Below are positions 25,072-33,955 of a DNA stretch of 64,000 bases, one piece after another. The first letter of the stretch is position 1. Each line of letters starts with the position of its first letter. The DNA lies in NCBI GenBank assembly GCA_963763485.1, contig CAVXOW010000008.1, positions 62,001 to 126,000 on the forward strand. The letters run 5' to 3'. A program made the translations under genes and the position numbers. Under the pieces are notes generated by a model. That model saw only the letters and a program-made list of their open reading frames with translations. It was not told where the DNA came from and ran no database searches. The stretch is from CAWCKS01 sp963763485. GTDB taxonomy: Bacteria; Pseudomonadota; Alphaproteobacteria; Rhizobiales; Xanthobacteraceae.

Positions 25072-25647
25072 TCAGGAGCACGTCACAGCACTGAAATCGA
25101 CAGTGTTCGATTGGCGCGGGCGGGAAAAAAATTGATCCGACATCGTGATCGCCGTCGTCACGATATAGCCAATGGCTGGCGTGTACACATACGTCACCTC
25201 CGCCCAGATCAATTCGGTATTGTTGGAGATCAGCCCCGCCGGAATCGACGAGGTGACGACAGTGTTCTGTGCGTAGCCTGACGTTACGCCGCTGCTCGAC
25301 GACCAGGATCTGCTGCAAGCCACCGTTGCCCGGCCGTTTCCGTCAATGGTGACAGCAGTCACCTTCGAGGTCATCGGCGACACCAGGTACGGCGTCATGA
25401 TCTTGGACCCGGCGTCGAACACGCCGGCGATGTCGCTATTGGAGACCGACGTCGCCTGCGCGACGAGGTCGGATAGCGTGTGCGACACCTGCGTCACCTT
25501 GCGGTCGATCGCAACGCCGCTCGAGAGTTCGACTGTGCCGAAATACATGGCGATCATCAGCGGCGTGACCAGAGCGAATTCAACCGCGGCGGCGCCGCGC
25601 GAGTCCCGTGCAAAGAGCCGAATACGCAAGCTCCTCAAGCTGATCAT
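25072..25647 (-). CDS. TadE/TadF-like pilus assembly protein (pseudopilin), copy 1
   Basis: 191 residues from ATG 25647 (GAGG upstream). A short basic N-terminus, then SRGAAAVEFALVTPLMIAMYFGTVELSSG (about residues 17-45), is the TadE-like Gly-Ala-Glu hydrophobic segment processed by the TadV/CpaA prepilin peptidase. The C-terminal part is periplasmic, with a Cys pair (VACSRS, AVTCS). Pseudopilins of this type help assemble Flp/Tad pili. It is adjacent to a second TadE-like gene and near the pilus N-domain gene, flp and cpaABCDEF. Confidence 0.85.
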   Translation of the reverse strand: MISLRSLRIRLFARDSRGAAAVEFALVTPLMIAMYFGTVELSSGVAIDRKVTQVSHTLSDLVAQATSVSNSDIAGVFDAGSKIMTPYLVSPMTSKVTAVTIDGNGRATVACSRSWSSSSGVTSGYAQNTVVTSSIPAGLISNNTELIWAEVTYVYTPAIGYIVTTAITMSDQFFSRPRQSNTVDFSAVTCS

Positions 25648-25669
25648 TACTGACCTCGTTTCGATTTTT

Positions 25670-25716
25670 CGCATGTCCCTATCGGAAAACCGGTGTCCGC
25701 TGTTCCGGGGCATGCG
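25670..25716. repeat. Dispersed palindromic element, copy C
   Basis: Bounded by CGCATG and CATGCG, with an internal CGGAAAACCGGT. Related to the element at 16245-16315. It lies between the two TadE-like genes. Confidence 0.55.
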
Positions 25717-26262
25717 CTAGTAGGGCTCATTGCGGAACGCCGCCGTCGCGACCAGCAGGCGGTAGTGGCCGTTGACGTTGGCGAGGTTGTAACCGAGGCT
25801 GGTCACGAAAATCGGCCACATGTAGTAGGTCTGCACCAGCGTGACCACGCCCGAACCTCCCGGCGAGTACTGGAAACTGTTGATGAAGTTGCCTGAAGCG
25901 TCGATCGGCATGTTTGGGGCGACTGCGTTGAAATTCGCGTAGTTCGTGACGTTGACGTAGATGCCGCCGGCGCAATTGAAGAACGATGGGAGGTTGTTGC
26001 ACAGCGCGGTCTTGAACTGGCTCTGGGTGTAGCCCGCGTTCTGCGCCTGGCCGGTCAGCACCAGCCGCGCCGCGTCCTGGGTTGCCGTCTCGAGAGTCTG
26101 TTGCGCGAAGAAGACGAGTCCCGTCTCGACGATGGCAAACAGCATCATGAAGAACGGAACCACGATCATGGCGAACTCGACCGCGGCACTGCCCCTGCGA
26201 TTGGAGCGGAAATTGCGGAACGCCTTCGCAAATGGAATTCTGCTGGTCTGGCGCAGCGCCAT
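25717..26262 (-). CDS. TadE/TadF-like pilus assembly protein (pseudopilin), copy 2
   Basis: 181 residues from ATG 26262, with AGGGGGC upstream. The TadE-like segment is RRGSAAVEFAMIVVPFFMMLFAIVETGLVFF (about residues 23-53). The periplasmic part has the paired cysteines CNN...FNC and the ending VATAAFRNEPY. It is probably processed by the prepilin peptidase and built into the Tad pilus machine. It is transcribed in the direction of the adjacent copy 1. Confidence 0.85.
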   Translation of the reverse strand: MALRQTSRIPFAKAFRNFRSNRRGSAAVEFAMIVVPFFMMLFAIVETGLVFFAQQTLETATQDAARLVLTGQAQNAGYTQSQFKTALCNNLPSFFNCAGGIYVNVTNYANFNAVAPNMPIDASGNFINSFQYSPGGSGVVTLVQTYYMWPIFVTSLGYNLANVNGHYRLLVATAAFRNEPY

Positions 26263-26415
26263 GGCAGCCCCCTGCTGAAAAAACTTAACGGCAACAGTAC
26301 ACTTGAGGGCTTGTCGAAATGTTGCGGGCATCGGCGACACACACGACCAGCCCCTTAACGCAAAATTAAGCGTTCGATGTGCTGGGCGGTCTCGCGATTC
26401 GCGCTGCCGTCACGG

Positions 26416-26926
26416 CTACTTGTCGGCCGACGCACCTGACGCCTGGCTGTTGCGCGTGCCGGTCTGGTCGAGGGTCGACCTGAAATAGTCGGTGCCGTCG
26501 CCAAGCGTGACGCGCTGCTGGCAGACCGGCGTGCAGCTGTAGGTCTCGCGGTTGACCCCGCGGAACACGGTGACGAGCTTTTCGGTCGGCGCGTCAACCT
26601 GGATCATGCGGTCGAGGAGCACGGCGCCGCCGCGGTCGATCGCCATGACGTTGGTCGCGCCATAACCCTTGCCGGTGACGATCATGGTGCCGCCAGGCTG
26701 CAGGGAAACGTCAGCGATCAGCGGGTTTCCGACCACGAGGGTCGCGACTTTCTCGGGCAGCTTGACGACCATTGCCTGGTCAACGATCACGTCGATCGAA
26801 CTCGGCGGAAGCGGCCGCGCTCCCGAGCAGCGACACGCTGGCGACGATGGCAATTCTTAAGAAAAGCTGGCCTGAGAAAAGGCTCAAGACGGGGCGCGCG
26901 CGACCGCGCGGGGACCTGATCGACAT
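26416..26926 (-). pseudogene. Pilus assembly N-terminal-domain (CpaC-N-like) protein, frameshifted as sequenced
   Basis: The first frame, from ATG 26926, gives a basic leader and signal peptide (RIAIVASVSLLGSAAASA). The second carries the pilus N-domain (SSIDVIVDQAMVVKLPEKVA..., LVVGNPLIADVSLQPGG, VTGKGYGATNVMAIDRGG), the same domain that begins CpaC/secretin proteins, then a short tail with a Cys pair (YSCTPVCQQ). Start to stop is 511 bases (3n+1). Removing one T from GAGTTCG (A on the plus strand, 26799-26800) joins the frames as ASAESIDVIVDQ. The product would be a periplasmic pilus accessory protein of about 169 residues, next to the two pseudopilins. Confidence 0.8.
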
Positions 26927-27079
26927 CACGCTACTACTCCGGGACGCATACACGCCGGCTCAGCTGCCGGCACCCGAGATGGCAAATGTGCCGTTAATTG
27001 ATGAATGAACTGCAAACGACCGGGCGCGCCGCGCACTAAAGCGCAATGAGACTGATTGAACCGTCATCGCGCTCTGGCT

Positions 27080-27155
27080 TCCTGAAGCAGGATCTTTTCG
27101 GAAAGCCGCTTCGCACCCGCGATCAAGTCGAGGGCAGGCTTTTCCGGATCCTGCT
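27080..27155. repeat. Dispersed palindromic element, copy B
   Basis: Contains CGATCAAGTCGAGGGC and GCTTTTCCGG, shared with the copy at 16245-16315. Outer arms GCAGGATC and GATCCTGC are inverted. It is immediately downstream of the sterol-desaturase-family gene. Confidence 0.6.
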
Positions 27156-27983
27156 CTATTGGCGGAACGGATAAGCCATCTGCTCCGGGAAACCGTGCGG
27201 CATCACCGGATCGCCGGCTCCGTAGACGACGGGCAGCTCACCCTTCGGCATCCGGAAGGTGCCGAACAGGATATCCCAAATCGGAAAGGTACCGGCAAAA
27301 TTGGTGTCGCCGCCTTCCTCGAGGCCGGTGTGATGCCAGCGATGGAACACAGGCGTGGCGATCACGTATTTGAACGGGCCGAGCGTCCAGTTCAGGTTGG
27401 CGTGCACGAAGGCCGAATGGAAGATCGTGAACGGACCGAGCCAGACCATGACGTCGGGCGAAATGCCGGCGAGCAGAAGGATCACGTCGACCGCGACAGT
27501 GCCGAGGAACAGGTTGACCGGGTGAAAGCGGGCCGCCGAAATCCAGTCGACGTCTTCCGAGGAGTGATGGATCGCATGGTACTTCCACATCGCCGGACCA
27601 TGGAAGAAGCGGTGGGTCCAGTACAACAAGAAATCCGACACGAGCATGAATACGACGAGCTGGACCACGAACGGCAATTCGGAGAGCGGGCCGTGCCCGT
27701 GGTCATAGAAAGCGATCAGCTCCTCAGGCGTATGGACGTTGAACAGCATCCCGGCGCCGAAGATCAGCAGGCCAATGCGCACCATCCGCGCGATCAGCGG
27801 AACGAAGAACCAATACATCAGATCGGTCAGAAGCTCGCGCTTGCGCCACCAGACGTAGCCGGGATTGCAGGCCCAATAGTGGGTCAGGATGGTGAAGACC
27901 ACAGCCAATATCGCGGTCGCCGGCAGGACCTTGATGAGCGTCTCACCCATCACGATTGCGACCTGCGGAATATTCTCGAGCAT
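27156..27983 (-). CDS. Sterol desaturase / fatty acid hydroxylase superfamily protein
   Basis: 275 residues from ATG 27983, chosen because GGAGG lies six bases upstream. A multi-helix membrane protein with the three histidine clusters of the di-iron family: HRFFH, HAIHHSS and HRWHH, spaced as in sterol desaturases and fatty-acid hydroxylases. It would use O2 to hydroxylate a membrane lipid, and the substrate cannot be told from sequence. It lies between pilus genes but no functional link is evident. Its 3' end abuts a dispersed palindrome. Confidence 0.85.
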   Translation of the reverse strand: MLENIPQVAIVMGETLIKVLPATAILAVVFTILTHYWACNPGYVWWRKRELLTDLMYWFFVPLIARMVRIGLLIFGAGMLFNVHTPEELIAFYDHGHGPLSELPFVVQLVVFMLVSDFLLYWTHRFFHGPAMWKYHAIHHSSEDVDWISAARFHPVNLFLGTVAVDVILLLAGISPDVMVWLGPFTIFHSAFVHANLNWTLGPFKYVIATPVFHRWHHTGLEEGGDTNFAGTFPIWDILFGTFRMPKGELPVVYGAGDPVMPHGFPEQMAYPFRQ

Positions 27984-28292
27984 GACGACCTCCACATCCT
28001 TCAACGGCACGTTAGCGCCGCGGGGCTTAAGGCCCGGTTGATCGCTTGCCCAAGACGAGACAGGACAAAGGCCGCGGCGACGTCATTAATCCGACGTTGC
28101 ACGCGAGCTGATCTGTCAACCCTTTGTTAACTCTGGGAGATATCCGCCAACTGCACGGAAAATTACGCGGTTCAATTAACTGCGCCGCAATTGTCGCACC
28201 TTAGGGTGACCAACGATCTCGGGGCGGATGAAATTCCAAGCATCACTCGGGACGACATACGACAGCCACGCGTATATCCATGGAGTTACGAA
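27984..28292. other. Intergenic region upstream of the Flp pilin gene
   Basis: 309 bases between divergent genes. It is AT-richer than its surroundings, with several TTAA half-sites but no complete TTAA-N7-TTAA CtrA box. It presumably holds the pilin promoter, which was not identified. Confidence 0.4.
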
Positions 28293-28457
28293 ATGAAGAT
28301 GCTTCTTTCTCGTTTTGCGAAGGACGAGTCGGGCGCCACCGCGATTGAGTACGCGTTGATCGCCGCCGGCATCGCCCTCGCAATCATCACCGCGGTGAAC
28401 ACGCTGGGTACGACCCTCAGCGGCAAGTTTGCCTCGATCAACAGCTCGCTGAAGTAA
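28293..28457 (+). CDS. Flp/Fap-type pilin
   Basis: 54 residues, the major Tad pilin. Leader MKMLLSRFAKDESG is cleaved before ATAIEYALIAAGIALAI, the conserved Flp hydrophobic segment with Glu and adjacent Tyr. GGAG lies upstream of ATG 28293. A strong terminator follows, so it is probably a monocistronic, abundant transcript. The peptidase (cpaA) and secretion genes lie downstream on the same strand. Confidence 0.93.
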   Translation: MKMLLSRFAKDESGATAIEYALIAAGIALAIITAVNTLGTTLSGKFASINSSLK

Positions 28458-28481
28458 GCAGCGACGGCTATCGACAGCCTT

Positions 28482-28517
28482 CAAGGGCTTCGGCTTCGCC
28501 GAAGCCCTTGTCTTTTT
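28482..28517 (+). terminator. Rho-independent terminator of the pilin gene
   Basis: Perfect 13-bp stem (28482-28494 with 28498-28510) followed by TCTTTTT, 24 bases after the stop codon. Confidence 0.9.
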
Positions 28518-28654
28518 ACCGATACCGAAAAGCGGCCAAGGCGCAGTCGCGCGCGGCCCAAGACGCGGCCCAGGCATCGGATTGCGGGCCGCAATGCAGG
28601 TCGGTCCCCGCTCACGGAAACGTCTCGCCAACTGTTTGGCGCTAGAGAGGCGCC

Positions 28655-30178
28655 ATGTCCGTCAGTCACGTACGCCCCGAGGTTGCGAACGGCTTGTCCG
28701 ATTGGGCCTCCGCGCCGGCCGCTATCACGCGAGCCCTAGGGGATCCGGCAGCGATCGTCGTCTTTTGCCTGACGTTCGCCGCGGTCGCGTTCCTCCCTCA
28801 GATCCTCAACGACGTCGACACGCTCTGGCAGATCCGCGCCGGCGAATCGATTCTCGATCATCGCGCGATCCCCGCCATCGATCCGTTCTCGTTCACAGCG
28901 GCAGACCGACGCTGGTTCGCACACGAATGGCTCGCCGAAACCGCGATGGCGCTCGCGTGGAGAGCGGGCGGCATGGCCGGTGTGATGCTCTTGACGGCCG
29001 CCGCGGTCGCACTGACGGCCGCAGCGCTGTTGCGCCGTCTTCGGCAATTCGTTCCAGGGATTTATGCCGTGCTGGGGCTCAGCATCGCGCTTGCGAATGC
29101 GGCGCCGTCGATGCTCGCACGCCCCCACGTGCTGGCGTGGCCCTGCCTTGTCCTGTGGTGCGGTGGTCTGGTGACCGCGCGCGCCCGTGGCACCGCGCCG
29201 TCCTGGTGGCTGTTGCCGGCCATGCTGGCGTGGGTGAACTTGCATGGCAGCTTCATGGCGGGCCTGTTTCTTGCGGCCGCATTCGCGGCTGAAGCCGTGC
29301 TCGACGTCAGCGCCGATCAGCGCCGAAGCGTCTTTCGCGCGTGGTTCAGCTTCGTTGCCGCAGCTTGCGGCGTCGCGCTGCTCAATCCGGATGGGTTGGG
29401 CGGTCTGCTGTTCCCGTTCCACATGCTCGGCATGCACAGCACCGCCTGGATCAACGAGTGGGAGCCAACCCATTTCGACAAGGTGCCGCTGCTGGAACTC
29501 ATGATCCTGGGCGGTCTTGCCCTCGGGCTCACGGGGAAGCTGCGGTTGCCGCCGATCCGGTTGCTGCTGCTGCTGGGCCTGATCCACGCCGCGCTGTCGC
29601 ACGCGCGAAACGAGCAACTTCTGGGTCTGGTCGGCGTGCTCATATTGGCGGAGCCGATTGGCGAAGCACTTGCCGCCGGACCTGCAGCAGCGCTGGGCCG
29701 GACCTGGCGGCCCCTCGCTGCCGCCACGACCCTGCTCGCCCTGCTTGCGTTCGGAGCGCGCCTGACCGTGCCGCTCGATCCCGAGCGCACCGGCGAGGCC
29801 TTCGCGGCGACGCTCCAGCACGTCCCGGCGACGTTGCGGACGCAGCCGGTGTTGAACGAATACAGCCTCGGCGGGCGGCTGATCTTCCAGGGCGTGCGGC
29901 CGTTCATTGACAGCCGAGCCGATCTCTTTGGCGATGCGTTCCTGAGCCGCTACCGGGCGCTGATCTCGCCGAGCCAGGATGAACTGGACCGGACGCTTGC
30001 AGAGTACGGCATTGCCTGGACGATCTTTCCGTCAGACATGCCGATTGCCGCGCTGATGGATCGCGAGGGAGGATGGCGGCGCCTTTACGACGGCGACGGC
30101 ATCGTGATCCACGCCCGCGACGGCAGCGCCCGGCCTCCGCGTGGTGACAGACAAGATCAAAACTCCCGTCACAATTAG
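28655..30178 (+). CDS. Large polytopic membrane protein of unknown function
   Basis: 507 residues with roughly ten to twelve membrane helices from residue 33 on. A periplasmic-looking C-terminal part includes LNEYSLGGRLIFQG and PFIDSRADLFGD. The N-terminal region contains NDVDTLWQIRAGESILDH and HEWLAE, placed where GT-C-type glycosyltransferases and related membrane proteins carry acidic loop motifs. This suggests but does not prove a glycosyltransferase. GAGAGG precedes ATG 28655. It lies between flp and cpaA on the same strand, so it could modify the pilin or be unrelated. Confidence 0.75.
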   Translation: MSVSHVRPEVANGLSDWASAPAAITRALGDPAAIVVFCLTFAAVAFLPQILNDVDTLWQIRAGESILDHRAIPAIDPFSFTAADRRWFAHEWLAETAMALAWRAGGMAGVMLLTAAAVALTAAALLRRLRQFVPGIYAVLGLSIALANAAPSMLARPHVLAWPCLVLWCGGLVTARARGTAPSWWLLPAMLAWVNLHGSFMAGLFLAAAFAAEAVLDVSADQRRSVFRAWFSFVAAACGVALLNPDGLGGLLFPFHMLGMHSTAWINEWEPTHFDKVPLLELMILGGLALGLTGKLRLPPIRLLLLLGLIHAALSHARNEQLLGLVGVLILAEPIGEALAAGPAAALGRTWRPLAAATTLLALLAFGARLTVPLDPERTGEAFAATLQHVPATLRTQPVLNEYSLGGRLIFQGVRPFIDSRADLFGDAFLSRYRALISPSQDELDRTLAEYGIAWTIFPSDMPIAALMDREGGWRRLYDGDGIVIHARDGSARPPRGDRQDQNSRHN

Positions 30179-30259
30179 CCGGAGCATTCGGCGATTGTTT
30201 ATGAATTCGCTCTTATGGTCGCGTGGGATTGCGCCCGTCGCCGCGGAAACCAAACTGAC

Positions 30260-30784
30260 ATGCTGCTCGACATCATTCGCCTGACCTTCTTCCCCGCGCT
30301 GATGGCGTTTGCCGCCGCGAGCGACCTGTTCACGATGACGATCTCCAACCGGATCTCGCTGGCCCTGGTCGCGGGATTTGCGCTGCTGGCGGCGTTCGGC
30401 GGCATGGGCCTGCACGACGTCATGTTTCATCTCGCGGCCGGCGCCATCGTGCTGGCCTGTGCATTCACCATGTTTGCGATGGGCTGGGTCGGTGGCGGCG
30501 ACGCCAAGCTCGCTTCCGCAATCGCGCTGTGGTTCGGCTTCACCTGGCTGTTCGACTATCTCGTCTACGCGGCGCTTGCAGGCGGCGCGCTCACCTTCCT
30601 GATCCTGCAGTTCCGGAAGTGGCCGCTGCCGGCAGCGATCAGCGGACAGCTCTGGTTGCAGCGACTGCACGAGACCAAGGGCGGCATTCCCTACGGCATC
30701 GCGCTCGCGATCGGCGCGCTGATGATTTATCCCGAGACCGAATGGATGAAGGCGATCAACTTCACTCATCTTGCGATGAGATGA
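30260..30784 (+). CDS. cpaA: Prepilin peptidase CpaA/TadV
   Basis: 174 residues, A24-type membrane aspartic protease. The two catalytic aspartates lie in ASDLFTMTISNRIS (about residue 22) and GWVGGGDAKLASA (the GGGD motif, about residue 83). Five to six helices. It cleaves the leader of Flp pilin and the TadE/F-like pseudopilins. ATG 30260 gives the family N-terminus; an upstream start at 30215 lacks homology. cpaB follows after 123 bases. Confidence 0.92.
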   Translation: MLLDIIRLTFFPALMAFAAASDLFTMTISNRISLALVAGFALLAAFGGMGLHDVMFHLAAGAIVLACAFTMFAMGWVGGGDAKLASAIALWFGFTWLFDYLVYAALAGGALTFLILQFRKWPLPAAISGQLWLQRLHETKGGIPYGIALAIGALMIYPETEWMKAINFTHLAMR

Positions 30785-30819
30785 GCAAGCTCTCGTTAAC
30801 TCGATTTAGATACGCCTCA

Positions 30820-30834
30820 TTAACCATGCTTTGA
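30820..30834 (+). promoter_or_regulatory. Possible CtrA-binding site upstream of cpaB
   Basis: TTAA-N7-TTGA, seven of eight positions of the CtrA consensus, with further TTAA half-sites at 30796 and 30838. CtrA controls pilus genes in Caulobacter. The match is suggestive only. Confidence 0.3.
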
Positions 30835-30907
30835 CGTTTAACTGGTCATATCCAGTGGCAGCGAACTGTGCGTCCGCTTCGCAGCGTCATGTGGAAAGTA
30901 GAAGCGT

Positions 30908-31699
30908 ATGAATACCGCGCGTATAGTGGTTCTCGTTCTTGCCGTAGGAGCCGGCGGCGTCGCCGCCTATCTCGCGAGCGGAACGGACCGTAAGCCGGAG
31001 CCGCAGCAAGCGGCCCAGATCGAGACCGTCGACGTCCTCGTCGCGAAATCCGATCTGCCGCTCGGCCAGTCGATCACCGCAGACGACATGCAGTGGCAGA
31101 CCTGGCCCGCCAGCACGGTCAGCTCGGCCTTCATCCAGCGCAAGAACAATCCCAACGCTGTTACCGAATTCACCGGATCGATCGTGCGCTCGACCTTCTT
31201 CGCCGGCGAGCCGATCCGCGACGCCAAGCTGGTCAAGGCCAATGGCTCCGGATTCATGGCGGCGATCCTGCCGTCCGGCATGCGCGCGGTTTCGACCGAG
31301 GTTTCGCCGGAGACCGGCGCCGGCGGTTTCATCCTGCCGAACGACCGCGTCGATGTGCTGCTGACGACCCGCGACCGCAATGGCAACGGCAAGAACGGCG
31401 CCGAGACGATCAACTCCGAGGTCGTGCTGAGCAACATCCGCGTGCTCGCGATCGACCAGACCATTGAAGAGAAGAACGGCCAGAAGGTCGTGGTCGGCAA
31501 GACTGCGACTCTCGAACTCAAGCCCGAACAGACCGAAACGCTCGCGCGCGCTCGCCAATCCGGCACGCTGTCGCTCGCGCTGCGCAGCATCGCCGACGCC
31601 AAAGTCCCGCAAGAAGAGACCGACGAGAGGCGGCGGCGCCAGGACACCATCAATGTCGTCCGCTATGGCGTCACCACCCCAACGCCAACGCAGAAATGA
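30908..31699 (+). CDS. cpaB: Flp pilus assembly protein CpaB/RcpC
   Basis: 263 residues. One N-terminal membrane anchor (RIVVLVLAVGAGGVAAYLAS) is followed by an SAF domain (VDVLVAKSDLPLGQSITADDMQWQ..., about 37-100) and the RcpC C-terminal domain (NDRVDVLLTTRDR, ILLS-type region SEVVLSNIRVLAIDQ, ATLELKPEQTETLARA). It is a periplasmic component linking the secretin to the pilus machine. It begins the cpaBCDEF-tadBC transcript, 18 bases before cpaC. Confidence 0.93.
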   Translation: MNTARIVVLVLAVGAGGVAAYLASGTDRKPEPQQAAQIETVDVLVAKSDLPLGQSITADDMQWQTWPASTVSSAFIQRKNNPNAVTEFTGSIVRSTFFAGEPIRDAKLVKANGSGFMAAILPSGMRAVSTEVSPETGAGGFILPNDRVDVLLTTRDRNGNGKNGAETINSEVVLSNIRVLAIDQTIEEKNGQKVVVGKTATLELKPEQTETLARARQSGTLSLALRSIADAKVPQEETDERRRRQDTINVVRYGVTTPTPTQK

Positions 31700-31717
31700 G
31701 CTGAGGAACGTACGTAA

Positions 31718-33194
31718 ATGCTGACCCGCCCTGAGCTTCGATCCCGCCGCAGCGTAGGCCTTCAAGGTCTGTCGTTCGTCGCAGCCGGCCTGCTCGCCTC
31801 GGCGGTCGCCTTCCACGCCGCGCTGGCGAGCGATTACCGCGCCCCCGCTGCGATGCCGCCACAAGCCGCACCCGTCGGCAACGGCGCGCAGTTTCTCGCA
31901 CTTGGCATCGGCAAATCAGTGGTGATCGACCTGCCGCGCGAAATCAAGGATGTGCTGGTCGCCGATCCCAAGATCGCCAACGCGGTCGTGCGGTCGGCGC
32001 AACGCGCCTACATCATCGGCGGCGCGGTCGGCCAGACCAACATCTTCTTCTTCGATGCCAACGGCCAGCAGATTGCGGCCTACGACATCGCCGTCAAGCG
32101 CGATCTCAACGGCGTCCGCGCCGCGCTGCGCCAGAGCTTGCCGGGCGCCGAGATCGACATCGAGGGTGTCGGCGACGGCGTGATGCTGACGGGCACGGCG
32201 ACGAGCCCGGCCGAATCGCAGCAGGCGTTCGAGGTCGCGAGCCGGCTGGCCGGCGACTCCGCCAAGGTGGTGAACAGCATCATCGTCCGCGGCCGCGACC
32301 AGGTCATGCTCAAGGTCACCGTCGCGGAAGTCCGGCGCGACCTCGTCAAGCAACTCGGCGTCGATCTCAGCGGCAGCCTCGGCTATGGCACCGCCGTCGT
32401 CAACTTCAGCAACTCCAGCCCGTTCGCAATCACCGGCAAGGAGCTGGTCGAGAGCAACGCCGTCACCGGTCAGTTCAAATCGGTGACCGCGACACTGCGC
32501 GCGATGGAACGCGCCGGCGTGGTGCGCACGCTCGCCGAGCCAAATCTCACCGCGATCTCGGGCGAGGCCGCAGCGTTCCTCGCCGGTGGCGAGTTCCCGA
32601 TTCCGAAAGGTTACACCTGCGATCCGACCACCCACGTCTGTCAAACCCAGGTCGATTTCAAGAAGTTCGGCATCAGCTTGAATTTCACGCCGGTGGTCCT
32701 GAGCGAGGGCCGCATCAGCCTGCGCGTCGCCACCGAGGTGTCCGACCTCTCGAACGACAACGCGCTCACTCTGACCCAGGCGGTCTCTAACACCCAGACC
32801 AACAGCATCACGATCCCCTCGATCGTGACGCGGCGCGCCGAGACCACGCTGGAAATTCCGTCGGGCGGCTCGCTCGCGATGGCCGGCCTGATCCAGGAAC
32901 AGACCAAGCAGGCGATCAACGGTTTCCCGGGATTGATGCAGCTTCCGGTGCTCGGCGCGCTGTTCAAGAGCCGCGACTACGTCAATCACCAGACCGAGCT
33001 GATGGTGCTGGTGACGCCCTATGTGGTGCGCGCGGTGGCGCAGAAGGACCTGTCGCGGCCCGATGACGGCTTCGCCGACTCGTCCGACCCGTCAACGGCG
33101 CTGCTTGGCACGCATCAACCGAATCTACGGCGTTCCCGCCCACTCCGCACCGGCGCGCAACCGCAACGCCGCCTACGGCTTCATCACAGATTGA
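31718..33194 (+). CDS. cpaC: Pilus secretin CpaC/RcpA, frameshift near the 3' end
   Basis: Signal peptide, pilus N-domain (GKSVVIDLPREIKDVLVADP..., about 65-140), BON-like segment, and the secretin domain with VPIPS-type region FLAGGEFPIPK and C-terminal GFPGLMQLPVLGALFKSRDY...TELMVLVTPYVV. It forms the outer-membrane pore of the Tad pilus. After STALLG the frame slips. The next frame reads RINRIYGVP...NAAYGFITD and stops at 33192-33194, the normal CpaC ending. Removing one base near 33108-33110 restores a 491-residue protein. As sequenced, the original frame instead runs through into cpaD, giving a false 745-residue fusion. Confidence 0.9.
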
Positions 33195-33208
33195 GCTGCG
33201 AGCAGGAC

Positions 33209-33955
33209 ATGATCAAGAAACGCATCATCCCCTGGACCGTCGCACCGGCTCGTTTGCCGCTCGCCGCCCTGTTGATCAGCACCGCCGCGGCGCTCGGCGC
33301 CTGCACGACCACGCAGGACGAGACCACGGCCAGCATTCCGAACGACTATCGCCTGCGCCACCCGATCGTGATCCAGGAAGCCGACCGCACGGTCGAGGTC
33401 CTGGTCGGCAATCGTCGCGGTGGCCTGACCGCGCCGCAGCGCGCCGATGTGACGGCGTTCGCGCAATCCTGGCTGCACGAAGCGACCGGCGGCATCGCAA
33501 TCGACTTGCCGACGGCGACGCCCAACGCCTATGCGGCGACCCAGACACTGCACGAGATCAAATCGATCTTCGCCGCGGTCGGCGTGCCGCCGCAGGGCGT
33601 CAAGATTCGCGAGTACCGGCCGGACGATCCGCGCCAGCTCGCCACGATCAAGCTTAACTATCCGAAGATCACGGCCGATGCCGGCCCATGCGGGGTCTGG
33701 CCCGAGGATCTGGGTCCGACGTTCAAGAACCGGATCTACCAGGAGAACAAGCCCTATTACAATCTGGGCTGCGCCTATCAGCGCAACATGGCCGCGATGG
33801 TTGCCAATCCATCCGACCTGATCCAGCCGCGGCCCGAAGCGCCCGCGTCCGCGACGCGCCGCTCCACCGTGCTCGACAAGTACGGCAAGGCCCAGCCAAC
33901 CGCAATTACCTACCCCGATGCCGACAAGAACAAACTGAGCGACGTTGGAAAATGA
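33209..33955 (+). CDS. cpaD: Pilus assembly lipoprotein CpaD
   Basis: 248 residues from ATG 33209, with AGCAGGAC upstream. A signal peptide ends in a lipobox (ALGACTT). The CpaD domain follows (RHPIVIQEADRTVEVLVGNRRGGLTAPQRADV..., YNLGCAYQRNMAAMVANPSDLIQPRPE). Such outer-membrane lipoproteins aid secretin assembly or stability. It lies 14 bases after the true cpaC stop. Its stop overlaps the cpaE start (ATGA). Confidence 0.92.
   Translation: MIKKRIIPWTVAPARLPLAALLISTAAALGACTTTQDETTASIPNDYRLRHPIVIQEADRTVEVLVGNRRGGLTAPQRADVTAFAQSWLHEATGGIAIDLPTATPNAYAATQTLHEIKSIFAAVGVPPQGVKIREYRPDDPRQLATIKLNYPKITADAGPCGVWPEDLGPTFKNRIYQENKPYYNLGCAYQRNMAAMVANPSDLIQPRPEAPASATRRSTVLDKYGKAQPTAITYPDADKNKLSDVGK

Noticed and set aside
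31718..33955. CpaC-CpaD fusion protein
   Set aside because: Explained by one extra base near 33110. Both normal ends (CpaC terminus, CpaD lipoprotein signal with ribosome site) are present in the DNA.
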